A stretch of DNA of 64,000 bases from RYN-230 sp963841695. GTDB taxonomy: Bacteria; Actinomycetota; Actinomycetes; Streptosporangiales; Streptosporangiaceae. Location: contig CAWJDQ010000006.1 of assembly GCA_963841695.1 (NCBI GenBank), positions 372,001-436,000 on the forward strand, given 5' to 3'. Position 1 is the stretch's first letter; each line of letters opens with the position of its first letter. This document shows positions 28,087 through 37,155 of this stretch, one piece after another. A model generated the notes under the pieces. That model did no database searches. It was not told where the DNA came from and was given only the letters and a program-made list of their open reading frames with translations. A program made the translations under genes and the position numbers.

Positions 28087-28755
28087 ATGACCGATCTCGA
28101 TGCATCCACCAGTAACTCTGCCGGAGCCGCCCGCCCCACAGAAACGGAGATCGCGGGAGACCCGGTACCCGTGCTGGCCCCGCTGGCGGGCGACCCGGCC
28201 ATGCTGGGCCTGCCGACCTTCATTGTCGGGTCTGTCGCCCTGGGCCTGGTCCTGGTCGGCGTGGTGCCGGCCACGGCGGTGGGCGCCTCCCTGCCCATCA
28301 TCCTGGCGGCCACCGCCGCCGGGTTGTTCATCGCCACGATCTGGGCCGCGGCCATCGGCCAGAGCGCCGTGGCCAGCATCTTCGGCATCTTCGCCGGGTT
28401 CTGGCTGAGCTACGCGGTGCTCGTCCTGGGGCTGACCCACGGCTGGTTCGGCATCACCGCCCTCGCCGCCGCCTCCACCCAGGAGCTGTTCCTGATCTCC
28501 TGGCTGGTCATCGTCGTGGTCCTCACGCTGGCCACCCTGCGCCTGCCGCTCGCGTTCACGCTGATCTTCGTGCTGGTCGACGTGGCCCTGCTGCTGGTCC
28601 TCCTGTCCACCGAGGAGGCATCCACCGGCCTGGGGAAGACCGGCGGCTACGTCGTGCTGGCCTTCGCCGCGGTCGGGGTGTACGTCTTCTACGGCGCGGC
28701 CTCGCTGGCCACCGGCGGCAAGGGCGTCCCCCTGGGCAAGCCGATACAGAGCTAG
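28087..28755 (+). CDS. GPR1/FUN34/YaaH family transporter (acetate/succinate type)
   Basis: 222 aa with six predicted membrane helices between about residues 35 and 205. The family signature NPAPLGL appears as GDPAMLGLPTFIVGSVALG at the first helix. Members such as SatP/YaaH move acetate and related short acids across the cytoplasmic membrane. The ATG at 28087 has GAAGGAG eight bases upstream; in-frame upstream sequence is not family-like. It is followed by a large hairpin (28797-28844), so it is probably monocistronic. Confidence 0.9.
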   Translation: MTDLDASTSNSAGAARPTETEIAGDPVPVLAPLAGDPAMLGLPTFIVGSVALGLVLVGVVPATAVGASLPIILAATAAGLFIATIWAAAIGQSAVASIFGIFAGFWLSYAVLVLGLTHGWFGITALAAASTQELFLISWLVIVVVLTLATLRLPLAFTLIFVLVDVALLLVLLSTEEASTGLGKTGGYVVLAFAAVGVYVFYGAASLATGGKGVPLGKPIQS

Positions 28756-28796
28756 AACTAGTCCGGGGGGACGACCCCCCTGGACCCCCCGCCATT

Positions 28797-28844
28797 CGCC
28801 GGCTCGGGGAGAACACGCCTGCGGCGTGCCTCCCCTCGCCGGCG
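28797..28844 (+). terminator. large hairpin behind the transporter gene
   Basis: CGCCGGCTCGGGGAG at 28797-28811 pairs with 28830-28844 with two mismatches. Inside it CACGCC (28814-28819) pairs with GGCGTG (28823-28828) over a 3-nt loop. A second simple hairpin, six G, ACGA, six C, lies at 28765-28780. No T tract. Termination is inferred from position after the stop. Confidence 0.6.
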
Positions 28845-28978
28845 GATAAGCGGTGGCTAAGGCGGGAACTTCCGCGGACCGGCCTCCAGGAGCGCCCTGT
28901 GGTCAGGACGGAATCTCACCAGCGGGTGTCTTTGCCTCGCGGTGCCCCCCACTAGCAAACCTGAGGCAGCATGGAGGC

Positions 28979-29862
28979 GTGACTCAGGCTGCCCGTGACA
29001 CCGAGGGACCGTCCCGCACGGCCGCCGGGCTGGCCGGGGAGCCAGCCGATCCCGTGCGGGAAATCGCGGGGCTGATCCAGGCCGGCGGGGTGGTCGTGCT
29101 GAGCGGGGCGGGCCTGTCCACCGAATCCGGCATCCCGGACTACCGCGGGCCGACCGGCCTGGCCCGGCGGGCCGAGCCGATGACGTACCAGGCCTTCACC
29201 GGCGCTCCCGCGGCCCGCCAGCGCTACTGGGCGCGCAGCCACCTGGGCTGGCGGCACATCGCGCGGGCGATCCCGAACCAGGGCCACCACGCCGTCGCCG
29301 CGCTGCAGCAGCGCGGGCTGCTCAGCGGGATCATCACCCAGAATGTGGACGGCCTGCACCAGCAGGCCGCGCGCGGGACGTGATCGAGCTGCACGGCAGC
29401 CTGAGCCGGGTCATCTGCCTGGGCTGCGGTGAGCGGACCCCGCGGGACGAGCTGGATCACCGGCTGCGGGCCGCGAACCCGGCCTGGGACGCGCAGGCGA
29501 GCCAGGTCAACCCGGACGGCGACGCGGTCCTGGACGCCGGGGCCACGAGCCGGTTCCAGGTGGTGGACTGCCTGCGCTGCGCGGGCGCACTGAAACCCGA
29601 CGTGATCTTCTTCGGCGAGAACGTCCCGCCCGGCCGGGTCGCGGACTGCTACGCGCTGGTCAGCGCGGCCCGGGCCGTGCTGGTCCTCGGCTCGTCGCTG
29701 ACCGTGATGTCGGGCTACCGCTTCGTCCGGCACGCGGCCAGGGCCGGCATCCCCGTCGTGATCATCAATCAGGGCGCGACCCGCGGGGACGCACAGGCCA
29801 CGGTCACCCTCGATGCCCCCCTGGGCCCTACCCTGAGGGCCCTCGTCACCCGGTACCGCTAG
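28979..29862 (+). pseudogene. Sir2 family NAD-dependent protein deacylase, one-base frameshift
   Basis: The N-terminal half reads from GTG 28979: VVVLSGAGLSTESGIPDYRG (NAD site), PNQGHHAVAALQQRG, TQNVDGLHQQAA. The frame is then lost, and the rest continues from 29380: IELHGSLSRVICLGCGE, the second Zn pair CLRCAG, LKPDVIFFGENVP, VLGSSLTVMSGYRFV. The junction reads GCCGCGCGCGGGAC where homologues predict Ala-Gly-Ala-Arg-Asp, so a single missing G near 29370 explains it. All catalytic residues and four Zn cysteines are otherwise intact. I consider a sequencing error more likely than true loss. It converges with the Lon-N gene. Confidence 0.88.
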
Positions 29863-29875
29863 CGACCGGCGGGGC

Positions 29876-30544
29876 TCAGTTCGGGTTGTAGGGCGTGTTC
29901 CGCAGGTCGGGGGCGGGCGTCGCGGTGAGCGAGCGCAGCATCGTGGTCTCCCTGGCCAGCAACGCCCGCTCGGCGCCGAGCCGGCGCTCGGCGTCGGGCT
30001 GGGCCAGCAGCTGCTGGCGGACCGGCAGGTCGAGGATCATCGAGGCGGCCACCAGGTAGGACAGCAGCAACGGCTCGTCCGGCAGCTCGGGGACCGCGAC
30101 CTCGGCGCTTTCCCGGCTGGCCAGCGCCTCGACGTAGCCGCGGAAGCCGCGCTGCACCGCCTGGGCGGCGAGCCCGGCTCCGGCCTCGTCGCCGACCTCC
30201 TCGTCCAGCAGCTCCACCTCACCCTGCAGGTACGGCTGGGAGACGTCGAGGGACACCAGGCGGAACCGCTGGGTGCCCACGGTCACCAGGTGAAACCGGC
30301 CGTCCTCCTGCTCGGTGACCTCGCGCAGCGTCGCGGTGCAGCCGATCTCGTACAGCGCGGAGATCCCGTCCACGCCGGTTTCCCGGCCCTTGCGGATCGC
30401 GATGACGCCGAACCGCCGGGGGTCCGGCCCATCCAGCAGGTCATGCACCAGCTGCCGGTACCGCTCCTCGAAGATGTTCAGCGGGAGCAGCAGTCCCGGG
30501 TAGAGGACGGTACCGAGCGGGAACAGGGGCAGCGTCTCGCGCAT
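29876..30544 (-). CDS. Lon N-terminal (substrate-binding) domain protein
   Basis: 222 aa, a stand-alone LON_substr_bdg domain without ATPase or protease parts. Landmarks: LPLFPLGTVLYPGLLLPLNIFEERYRQLVHD at the N-terminus, FGVIAIRKGRE, YEIGCTATLREV and FRLVSLDVSQPYLQGEVELL, followed by a helical bundle. Such proteins are widespread in actinobacteria and their role is unclear. Start ATG at 30544; upstream sequence has no better start. Confidence 0.93.
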   Translation of the reverse strand: MRETLPLFPLGTVLYPGLLLPLNIFEERYRQLVHDLLDGPDPRRFGVIAIRKGRETGVDGISALYEIGCTATLREVTEQEDGRFHLVTVGTQRFRLVSLDVSQPYLQGEVELLDEEVGDEAGAGLAAQAVQRGFRGYVEALASRESAEVAVPELPDEPLLLSYLVAASMILDLPVRQQLLAQPDAERRLGAERALLARETTMLRSLTATPAPDLRNTPYNPN

Positions 30545-30756
30545 GACTGGAGACTAGGCGCCTGCGCGGCCTGCGGGCCCGCGGGAGCAGGCAGGGTCGG
30601 CCGCCGCGGTGCGCGGCGGGCGGCCGGGCCGGGCGCAGTGCCGAAAGCCCCGCCGCCTCGGGACCTCGGCCCGGTGCCCCGGCTGCCGCCGCGAGGGACC
30701 CTGGGCAGCACACCCGGACACCAGAGGATCGAAGCGGATCCGGATCGGAGGGTGAG

Positions 30757-31239
30757 GTGCCAGAAGGCCAGAGAGGTTCCGTCCACCTGCCGGGGCAGCC
30801 CGGCCCGGGGGAACGCGGGCACGCCGTGGACCACGCCGGGCTGGAGACCTTGCCGTTCGACACCTGCCTGCGGCTGCTCGCGTCGGTCCCGCTGGGCCGG
30901 ATCGGCTTCTACGCGGACGGCGAGGTGATCATATTGCCGGTGAACCACGCCGTCGATGGGCAGGACGTGGTCTTCCAGGCGGCCGGGGGGTCGAAGCTGA
31001 CCGCGGCCGAGCAGCAGGAGCTGGTCGCGTTCGAGGCCGACGACTACGACGAGCGCACCCGGGCCGGCTGGAGCGTGCTGGTGACCGGCCGGGCGACGGT
31101 GGTCTACGACGAGGCTGAGACCCAGCGGCTCGGGCTGCTCGGCCTGCTGCCCTGGGTGACCGCGGTCGAGCATCCCTTCTGGATCCGGATCCGTCCCACC
31201 TCGGTGACCGGCCGCCGGACCCCGCCGAGCGGCCGCTAG
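30757..31239 (+). CDS. pyridoxamine 5'-phosphate oxidase-like flavin/F420-binding protein
   Basis: 160 aa, split beta-barrel of the PNPOx-like family. After a short Gly-rich N-terminus: LETLPFDTCLRLLASVPLGRIGFYADGEVIILPVNHAVDGQDVVFQAAGG, then VAFEADDYDERTRAGWSVLVTGRATVV. These strands bind FMN or F420 in relatives, often in redox defence. The GTG at 30757 has GGAGGGTGAG upstream. The exact cofactor and substrate cannot be read from sequence. Confidence 0.88.
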   Translation: MPEGQRGSVHLPGQPGPGERGHAVDHAGLETLPFDTCLRLLASVPLGRIGFYADGEVIILPVNHAVDGQDVVFQAAGGSKLTAAEQQELVAFEADDYDERTRAGWSVLVTGRATVVYDEAETQRLGLLGLLPWVTAVEHPFWIRIRPTSVTGRRTPPSGR

Positions 31240-31280
31240 CTAGCGGGACGCCCGGGCCGGACGCGCGGCGCCCGGCCGGC

Positions 31281-32075
31281 TCAGCGCACGGTCAGCGCGG
31301 TGAGCAGGGCGAGCAGGATGGTCGCGCTGGCGGCCAGGCCGTGCACGATCGGGAGGACGACGCGCAGCCGGTCCTGGGCAGCTCGCGGCGGGCCGGCCGC
31401 CTGGCCCGCCGGGGCGGGCCGGGCCCGGGACGTCCACACGGTCAGCGTGGCCATGCCGAGCCCGACCACGGTCACCAGCACGCCCACGGCCAGCCAGGCC
31501 AGGACGGTCCACCCGCTGGCCAGGTAGGCGATCCAGACCAGCAGCCCGGCGCCGGCCAGGCCGGCATGACCGAGGGTGACCACCGGGCTGAGGCGGCTCC
31601 GGCCGCCCGGGCGGCGCAGGCCGCCGCGCCTGATCCAGCCGGCCAGCATGATCGCCCCGATGCCCATGGTCAGCAGCCACGCCGCGAGCGCGCCCAGGCC
31701 CAGCCCCCAGCGGCTGGCCGGGGCGGCGCGGCCTGGTCCCGGGCGGGCGGCCGCCGGTGGGGCCGCAGACCGCCGCTGGGACTCGATCAGCCGGGACAGG
31801 CGGGCTCCGTCCACGGCCGCGCGCCGCCGCCAGTCGGTCTTGTGCTGGTGGGCTCCTGCCACGGTGAAGATGGCCCGGCCCAGGGCCAGGTTCACCTCGG
31901 ACCGGCTCAGCCCGCGGCACGCGGTGCTGACCGTGGCCAGCGCCGCGTGCCGCTCGATGACCTGCACGGCCGCTGCGGTACAGGCCGGCACCGACCCGCG
32001 GGGGCCCGCGCCGCCGCCGGCCCCGATGGCGGTGGCCAGCACACCGGTGGCCAGGAACACGGCGGGCCGCCTCAC
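31281..32075 (-). CDS. exported/membrane protein of unknown function (264 aa)
   Basis: From GTG 32075 a signal-anchor (PAVFLATGVLATAIGAGGG) is followed by an extracytoplasmic part with two Cys (VPACTAA, STACRG) and then four hydrophobic helices (about residues 130-155, 170-195, 200-225, 245-264). The Cys pair may form a disulfide. No domain recognised. It is divergent from the P450 at 32198. The frame runs further upstream to 32207, but there it overlaps the P450 promoter and looks non-coding. Confidence 0.72.
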   Translation of the reverse strand: MRRPAVFLATGVLATAIGAGGGAGPRGSVPACTAAAVQVIERHAALATVSTACRGLSRSEVNLALGRAIFTVAGAHQHKTDWRRRAAVDGARLSRLIESQRRSAAPPAAARPGPGRAAPASRWGLGLGALAAWLLTMGIGAIMLAGWIRRGGLRRPGGRSRLSPVVTLGHAGLAGAGLLVWIAYLASGWTVLAWLAVGVLVTVVGLGMATLTVWTSRARPAPAGQAAGPPRAAQDRLRVVLPIVHGLAASATILLALLTALTVR

Positions 32076-32197
32076 GCCGCCAGCGTATCTGCCACCGCCG
32101 GGGCGGCCGCGGCGGGACCTCGTTGGGCGGGCAATCTTGTGCGACGATGAGCGGGGTGAGGTTCTCGCCGCGCGATTCCGAGACAAGGCGGTCGCCC

Positions 32198-33451
32198 GTG
32201 CCCCCACGTGAGATGCCCCCCGTTGACCTGTCCGCGTCGGAGTTCTGGGGCCTTCCGCTCGCTGAGCGGCGGGACGCGTTCGCCGGGCTGCGCAGCCTGC
32301 CCCGGCCGCCGTACTTCACTGACCCGGACGTGCCGTTCGCCGCCTCGGACGGGGGCTATTACGCGCTGGTCCGGCACGCGGACGTGGTCGAGGCGAGCCG
32401 GAATCCGGAGGTGTTCTCCTCCGCACGGGGCGCGACGAGCCTCGTCAACCTGCCCGTCGAGTTCAACGAGTACTTCGGTTCCATGATCAACATGGATGAC
32501 CCGCGGCACGCGCGGCTGCGCCGGATCGTATCCCGGGCCTTCACCCCCCGGATGATCCGCAAGTTCGAGGACGACGTGCAGGCGGCGGCCGTGCGGATCG
32601 TGGACGACCTGCTGGAGAGGGGGCCCTGCGACTTCGTCGAGCACGTGGCCGCGCGCCTGCCGCTGACCATCATCTGCCAGATGATGGGCATCCCGGACAG
32701 CAGCTACGCCATGGTGCTGCGCGACACGAACGTGATCCTGTCCGGCAACGATCCTGACCTCATCAGCGAGAACGCGGACGAGGCGGTGGGACAGATCCTG
32801 ACCGCGGGCGCCGAACTGGCTGCCCTGGTGACCGAGCTGTGCGCCGCGCGGCTCCGGGAGCCCGGGGACGACCTGATCACCGCGCTGGCCACCGCGAACA
32901 TCGACGGGGAGCAGCTCACCAGCGCCGAGCTGGCCTCGTTCTTCATCCTGCTCGTGGTGGCCGGCAACGAGACCACCCGGAACGCCATCTCGCATGCGCT
33001 CATCCTGCTCACCGACCATCCGGGCCAGCGCGCGCTGCTGATGGATGATCCCGGGGCCAGGCTGGGCGGCGCGGTGGAGGAGATCGTCCGGCAGGCGTCC
33101 CCGGTGATGTTCATGCGGCGGACGCTCACCCGGGACTACAGCATGAACGGCCAGGACTACCGGGAGGGCGACAAGGTGGCCCTGTTCTACTGGTCGGCCA
33201 ATTACGACGGGACCGTGTTCGCCGACCCGGCCCGGTTCGACATCACCCGCTCCCCCAATCCGCACGTCGGCTTCGGCGCCGCCGGGCCGCACTTCTGCCT
33301 GGGTGCCCACCTGGCCCGGCGGGAGATCACGGTCGCGCTCCGCGAGTTGCTGGGCCGCGTCCCGGGGATTCGCGCCGCTGGTCCGCCCGACCGGCTGCTG
33401 TCCAGCTTCATCAACGGCATCAAGCATCTGGACTGCGATTTCACCGGGTGA
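32198..33451 (+). CDS. cytochrome P450 (CYP124/125-like)
   Basis: About 417 aa soluble bacterial P450. The I-helix has VVAGNETTRNA, the ExxR motif is EEIVR (VEEIVRQASP), and the heme loop FGAAGPHFCLGAHLARRE carries the thiolate Cys. MINMDDPRHARLRRIVSRAFTPRMI and LPLTIICQMMGIP are typical of the CYP124/CYP125 group, which oxidises branched lipids or sterols, so that is the best guess of class. GTG 32198 follows aaggcgg; ATG at 32147 or 32213 are alternatives. No ferredoxin gene lies beside it. The redox partner must be elsewhere. Confidence 0.93.
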   Translation: MPPREMPPVDLSASEFWGLPLAERRDAFAGLRSLPRPPYFTDPDVPFAASDGGYYALVRHADVVEASRNPEVFSSARGATSLVNLPVEFNEYFGSMINMDDPRHARLRRIVSRAFTPRMIRKFEDDVQAAAVRIVDDLLERGPCDFVEHVAARLPLTIICQMMGIPDSSYAMVLRDTNVILSGNDPDLISENADEAVGQILTAGAELAALVTELCAARLREPGDDLITALATANIDGEQLTSAELASFFILLVVAGNETTRNAISHALILLTDHPGQRALLMDDPGARLGGAVEEIVRQASPVMFMRRTLTRDYSMNGQDYREGDKVALFYWSANYDGTVFADPARFDITRSPNPHVGFGAAGPHFCLGAHLARREITVALRELLGRVPGIRAAGPPDRLLSSFINGIKHLDCDFTG

Positions 33452-33811
33452 CGTATCCGGCCAGACTCCCGCGCAACGAGGCACGGCGCCGCTCACACCC
33501 GCGAGTCGGCCTCAATCTGGTAACGAGGTGTGATTATAAGAACGCAGAGTGTATAACTAGAACTCCCCTGGCTTACGGGGGGACCGCGCGTCAACGGTGG
33601 GGGCCGCCTCCTCGCCGTGCCCGGCCAGCCGCTCCGCCGCACGGCGGGGGCGGCCGCGGGCACGGACGGGGGCGGAGGGGCGCGAAAGCCGAGGGGGACC
33701 TTCGTCCACTGGGCGGCGCTTCCCGGGGGCGTGGCGCCGCCCAGGACGAAGGTGCCGGGTAGGGGCGGCTGGCCCCCGGCCCCGGGGCCGGGGCCGGCCG
33801 CTGGCCTGCGG
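33452..33811. other. intergenic region between convergent P450 and pterin dehydratase genes
   Basis: 360 bp. An AT-richer patch (about 33520-33565) is followed by very GC-rich sequence with the hairpin listed at 33698-33753. No gene seen. Confidence 0.5.
33698..33753. terminator. 20-bp-arm hairpin between convergent genes
   Basis: The left arm 33698-33719 and right arm 33734-33753 pair over 20 bp with a two-base bulge (ac) and a 14-nt loop. It is probably a bidirectional terminator for the two convergent genes. The left arm starts with GGGACCTTCGTCC (33695-33707), which also resembles a DosR-type box. Confidence 0.6.
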
Positions 33812-34117
33812 TTAGGGCAGGGCGCTGATCTGCCGGGCCAGGGCGAAGTCGGCCCCGGTCAGGCCGCCCGCCGAGTGCGTGGACAGGGTCAGCGTCACCC
33901 TGTTCCACTGGATCAGCACATCGGGATGGTGATTGGCCTGCTCAGCCAGGTAGGCCACCGCCCCGACGTAGAGCAGGGCGGCCCGGAAGTCCGCCAGGGT
34001 GACGTCACGCGTGATGCTGTCCCCCGCCCGGGTCCAGCCCGGCGCGCTGGCGAGTTCGGTGCCGATGTCATCCTCAGAGAGCAGTGCCATAGTCCGCGAG
34101 CCTATCCGGGTGGTCAT
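33812..34117 (-). CDS. 4a-hydroxytetrahydrobiopterin dehydratase (pterin carbinolamine dehydratase)
   Basis: 101 aa. Dehydrates 4a-hydroxy-tetrahydropterin and recycles pterin cofactor. Motifs: LSEDDIGTEL, GWTRAGDSITRDV, FRAALLYVGAVAYLAEQANHHPDVLIQWNRVTLTLSTHSAGGLT, with the family HHPD segment. I chose ATG 34117 because it overlaps the TGA of the upstream lysozyme gene (ATGA), implying translational coupling; ATG at 34090 is the alternative. No pterin-dependent hydroxylase gene is in the window. Confidence 0.93.
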   Translation of the reverse strand: MTTRIGSRTMALLSEDDIGTELASAPGWTRAGDSITRDVTLADFRAALLYVGAVAYLAEQANHHPDVLIQWNRVTLTLSTHSAGGLTGADFALARQISALP

Positions 34118-35124
34118 GGCAGCCACCAGACGCGGGACGGGACCGCGACGCAGGAGCCGACGTTGACCGCGGTCCCCACGGTGACCGCCGCGTCCGGGTC
34201 GCGCAGGCACCGCTGGCCCAGGGCGTTGCGCAGCAGGCCGTTGCCCAGCGCCGCCCACTGCTGGTAGCTGCTCCCGTTGCACCGGCGGAGCTGGACCGCC
34301 GCCGTCTTGGCCGGCGACGCGACCGCGAGGCAGTAGCTGCCGTCGCGGATGGCCTGGCCGGCCAGCCGCCACTGCTGCCGGCCCGCCCCGCTGCCGCAGG
34401 TGCTGGTGATCGCGGCGGCGTCCTGGGCGTACTTCGCCCGGGACAGGCACACGCCGGCCACCCCGCTGGGCACCGTGCCGCCGTGCAGCGCCTGGACCGC
34501 GGACTGGGCGGCGGTCAGGTAATCGGCGTACACGCCGCTGGTGTAGGTGGCCCAGGGGGTGAAGCTCGCGCCGCTCTGGCTGATGGCGTACGCGCCGTCC
34601 GCGTTGCACTTGGCGGTGAACGCGCACTCGTCGGTGATACTGGCCCAGGCCTGGCTGTCGATCTGCCAGAGCCCCCGGTCATACATCCCGGAGCAGTTCA
34701 CCGGAGGGTAGTAGCCGTCCTTGCCGGTCGGGTTGCAGTAGTACACGGTGGGCTGACCACCGGATTCGGCCACGCAGATGGCGGTGGCCGTGACCAGGTC
34801 GTCAGCGGAGGCGTTGTTCGTCCACCCCGCGTAGGTGGCATACCCGGAACAGGCCTGGGCCGCCGACTCCGCCTCCCGGGCGCTGAGGATCCGGTTGAAC
34901 GCCCCGCGCGGGGCCACCGAGGCCGGCCGCATCACCGGCCCGGGCTGGGGGCCGCCACCCGATGCACCCCGGGCGGCCCCGCTGGTGACCCGGACCGCAC
35001 GCTGTGACGCTGAGTGATCAGCAGGGTGGGAGATGGACGCCGCAGCGACGATGCTGGCGGGCAGGACGATGGCCGCTGCGGCAGCAAGAACATACCGGGC
35101 TGCCACCTTGGCGCGGAACGCCAT
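34114..35124 (-). CDS. secreted lysozyme-like transglycosylase with C-terminal ricin-type lectin domain
   Basis: 336 aa. A signal peptide (MAFRAKVAARYVLAAAAAIV, cleavage near residue 30) is followed by a lysozyme/SLT-like domain (about 85-215). That domain has the catalytic-Glu region TATAICVAESGGQPTVYY and GLWQIDSQAW. A ricin B-like lectin repeat region (about 225-336) follows with QQWRLAG, CLAVAS, LRRCNGSSYQQWAALGNG and QRCLRDPD. Several Cys suggest disulfides. It probably cuts peptidoglycan or acts on glycan outside the cell. The start at 35124 has GAGGGGG. Its stop overlaps the pterin dehydratase start. Confidence 0.9.
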   Translation of the reverse strand: MAFRAKVAARYVLAAAAAIVLPASIVAAASISHPADHSASQRAVRVTSGAARGASGGGPQPGPVMRPASVAPRGAFNRILSAREAESAAQACSGYATYAGWTNNASADDLVTATAICVAESGGQPTVYYCNPTGKDGYYPPVNCSGMYDRGLWQIDSQAWASITDECAFTAKCNADGAYAISQSGASFTPWATYTSGVYADYLTAAQSAVQALHGGTVPSGVAGVCLSRAKYAQDAAAITSTCGSGAGRQQWRLAGQAIRDGSYCLAVASPAKTAAVQLRRCNGSSYQQWAALGNGLLRNALGQRCLRDPDAAVTVGTAVNVGSCVAVPSRVWWLP

Positions 35125-35576
35125 GATCGAACCCCCTCGATTCCGGACGGGACGCAGATCCCGCCTATACGGACCCGACCTGCTGGGGAAGGGCCCTGAG
35201 GGGCTCAATAGCCGGCTACTCGCCGGCGCCGTGATGCTAACAAAAATGCATACCCCGGCCAAAGCGCAGCGGAAACGTACCGACACGACATGAGAGCCGG
35301 TATCGGATTTCTCGCCACCCTAAGTGACCGGCTTGCCCGCAACCGGGCAGTATTTACCCAGCCGCCCGCGCGGGATCAGCATCTGGTACTAACTCGCTGT
35401 TCAGCGAGCTGGCGGCGGCACCCGACCACGACCAGCGCGGGGCATCAGCCGGTATGCTGACCGGGCTCGCTTCACCTGAGCCAGCGGCGCAGCCGAGTGG
35501 TCCGGCCGGTTGCGGCCCGCCCGGAACCCGGCCTCCCGCACCGGCCCATCCACCCGGCCGCCCTGGAGTGCTCCCG
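35125..35576. other. divergent intergenic region (lysozyme gene / gcvT)
   Basis: 452 bp. A small hairpin CTCGCT-GTTC-AGCGAG lies at 35393-35408. I looked for a glycine riboswitch before gcvT and a c-di-AMP riboswitch before the lysozyme gene and saw neither core. Nothing else recognised. Confidence 0.5.
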
Positions 35577-36716
35577 ATGACCACGCCTGACGCCACCGAG
35601 CCGCGGTCCACCCCGCTGCGCGGCGTGCACGAGCATCTGGGCGCGTCGATGACCGAGTTCGCCGGCTGGCTGATGCCCCTGCGGTACCGCAGTGAGACCG
35701 CGGAGCACCAGGCGGTCCGGGCCAGCGCGGGCCTGTTCGACCTGTCGCACATGGGCGAGATCATCGTCTCCGGTCCCGGGGCGGCCGCCGCCCTGGACTA
35801 CGCGCTGGTGGGCCAGCCATCGTCGATGGCGCCCGGCCGCGCGCGCTACACGATGATCTGCGCGGCGGACGGCGGGGTACTCGATGACCTGATCGTCTAC
35901 CGGCTGGCCGCCCAGGAGTTCCTGGTCGTCGCCAACGCGGCCAACACCGGCGTGGTCCGCGGCGCGCTCCGCGAGCGGGCGGCCAGTCACGACGCGCGGA
36001 TCACCGACCAGACCGACGCCTACGCGCTGATCGCGATCCAGGGCCCGGCGGCGGCCGGCATCCTGGGCCCGCTCACCAGCATCGCCCTCGACGGGGTGAA
36101 GTACTACACCAGCCACCGCGGCACCGTGGCCGGCCGGGAGGTCCTGCTCGCCCGGACCGGCTACACCGGGGAGGACGGGTTCGAGCTGTTCACCCAGCCC
36201 GGGGACGCGGAGCACATCTGGATGACGCTGTCCGCCGCGGGCGCCGCAGCTGGCCTGGTGCCCGCGGGCCTGGCCGCCCGGGACACGCTCCGGCTGGAGG
36301 CCGGGATGCCGCTGTACGGCAACGAGCTCGGGCCGGACACGACCCCGTTCGACGCCGGCCTCGGCCGGGTGGTCAAGCTGGACAAGCCGGGTGATTTCGT
36401 CGGCCGGGACGCGCTGGCCGCGGCGGCGCAGGCCCCGCCGCGCCGGGTCCTGGTCGGCCTGCGCAGCGGTACCCGCCGCGTCCCGCGGCACGGGTACCCC
36501 GTGCTGTGGGACGGCCAGCCGCACGGCACGATCACCAGCGGCGCCCCCTCTCCGACCCTGGGCGTGCCCATCGCCATGGCGTACGTGGAGCCCGGGGTCC
36601 CCGCCGAGGCCGGGGCGGCCGGCGGCCGGCTCGAGGTGGACATCAGGGGCCGGGCCGAGCCAGCCCTGATCACCCCGCTGCCCTTCTACCATCGGACCCA
36701 CGATCGGCCACGATGA
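35577..36716 (+). CDS. gcvT: glycine cleavage system aminomethyltransferase (T protein)
   Basis: 379 aa. Transfers the aminomethyl group from lipoyl-GcvH to tetrahydrofolate, releasing ammonia. Motifs: TPLRGVHEHLGASMTEFAGW, MPLRYRSETAEHQAVR, LFDLSHMGEI with the conserved SHMG, GYTGEDGFELF, ARDTLRLEAGMPLYGNEL, and the C-terminal barrel with GTITSGAPSPTLG. ATG 35577 has ggag at 35564. gcvH follows 52 bp on, and a PLP enzyme overlaps gcvH. gcvP is not adjacent. Confidence 0.97.
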   Translation: MTTPDATEPRSTPLRGVHEHLGASMTEFAGWLMPLRYRSETAEHQAVRASAGLFDLSHMGEIIVSGPGAAAALDYALVGQPSSMAPGRARYTMICAADGGVLDDLIVYRLAAQEFLVVANAANTGVVRGALRERAASHDARITDQTDAYALIAIQGPAAAGILGPLTSIALDGVKYYTSHRGTVAGREVLLARTGYTGEDGFELFTQPGDAEHIWMTLSAAGAAAGLVPAGLAARDTLRLEAGMPLYGNELGPDTTPFDAGLGRVVKLDKPGDFVGRDALAAAAQAPPRRVLVGLRSGTRRVPRHGYPVLWDGQPHGTITSGAPSPTLGVPIAMAYVEPGVPAEAGAAGGRLEVDIRGRAEPALITPLPFYHRTHDRPR

Positions 36717-36768
36717 CTTCCCCCCGGGCGGCCTGGCCCGGCGGGCAGCAGATCCCAGGAGCGACCAG

Positions 36769-37155
36769 ATGACTGTTCCGGAAAACCTGAGCTACACCGC
36801 GGAGCACGAGTGGGTGACCATCGACGGCGGCGTCGCGTCGGTCGGCATCACCGACTATGCCCAGCAGGCTCTCGGCGACGTCGTATACGTGTCGGTTCCC
36901 CCGGCAGGGACCGCCGTGACTGCCGGGGAGCCCTTCGGCGAGGTGGAGTCCACGAAATCGGTGTCCGACCTGTACTCGCCGGTCGATGGCGAGGTGATCG
37001 AGGGCAACCCGGAGATCGATGACGACCCGGGGCTGGTCAACACCGACCCGTACGGCGCCGGCTGGCTGGTCCGGATCCGGCTGGGTGACGACGCCGACCC
37101 GGCGGGCCTGCTGACCGCCGAGGAATACATCGCGCTCACCAAAGAGGCTGAATGA
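36769..37155 (+). CDS. gcvH: glycine cleavage system H protein
   Basis: 128 aa lipoyl carrier shuttling the aminomethyl group between P, T and L proteins. The lipoylated Lys is in VESTKSVSDLYSPVDGEV (about residue 64). Full family length, with TAEHEWVTIDGGVASVGITDYAQQALGD at the N-terminus. ATG 36769 follows aggagcgacc. The stop overlaps the next start (ATGA at 37152), indicating coupled translation. Confidence 0.97.
   Translation: MTVPENLSYTAEHEWVTIDGGVASVGITDYAQQALGDVVYVSVPPAGTAVTAGEPFGEVESTKSVSDLYSPVDGEVIEGNPEIDDDPGLVNTDPYGAGWLVRIRLGDDADPAGLLTAEEYIALTKEAE

Noticed and set aside
29360..29385. Programmed frameshift in the sirtuin gene
   Set aside because: No slippery heptamer or downstream pseudoknot; a single missing G in a GC run explains it, as in many nearby genes.
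35125..35300. c-di-AMP (ydaO) riboswitch before the secreted lysozyme gene
   Set aside because: Such switches often precede cell-wall hydrolase genes, but the conserved loops are not found on the minus strand here.
35290..35576. Glycine riboswitch before gcvT
   Set aside because: The conserved core pairs and GCCGAAGG-like segments are absent; only a small unrelated hairpin is seen.
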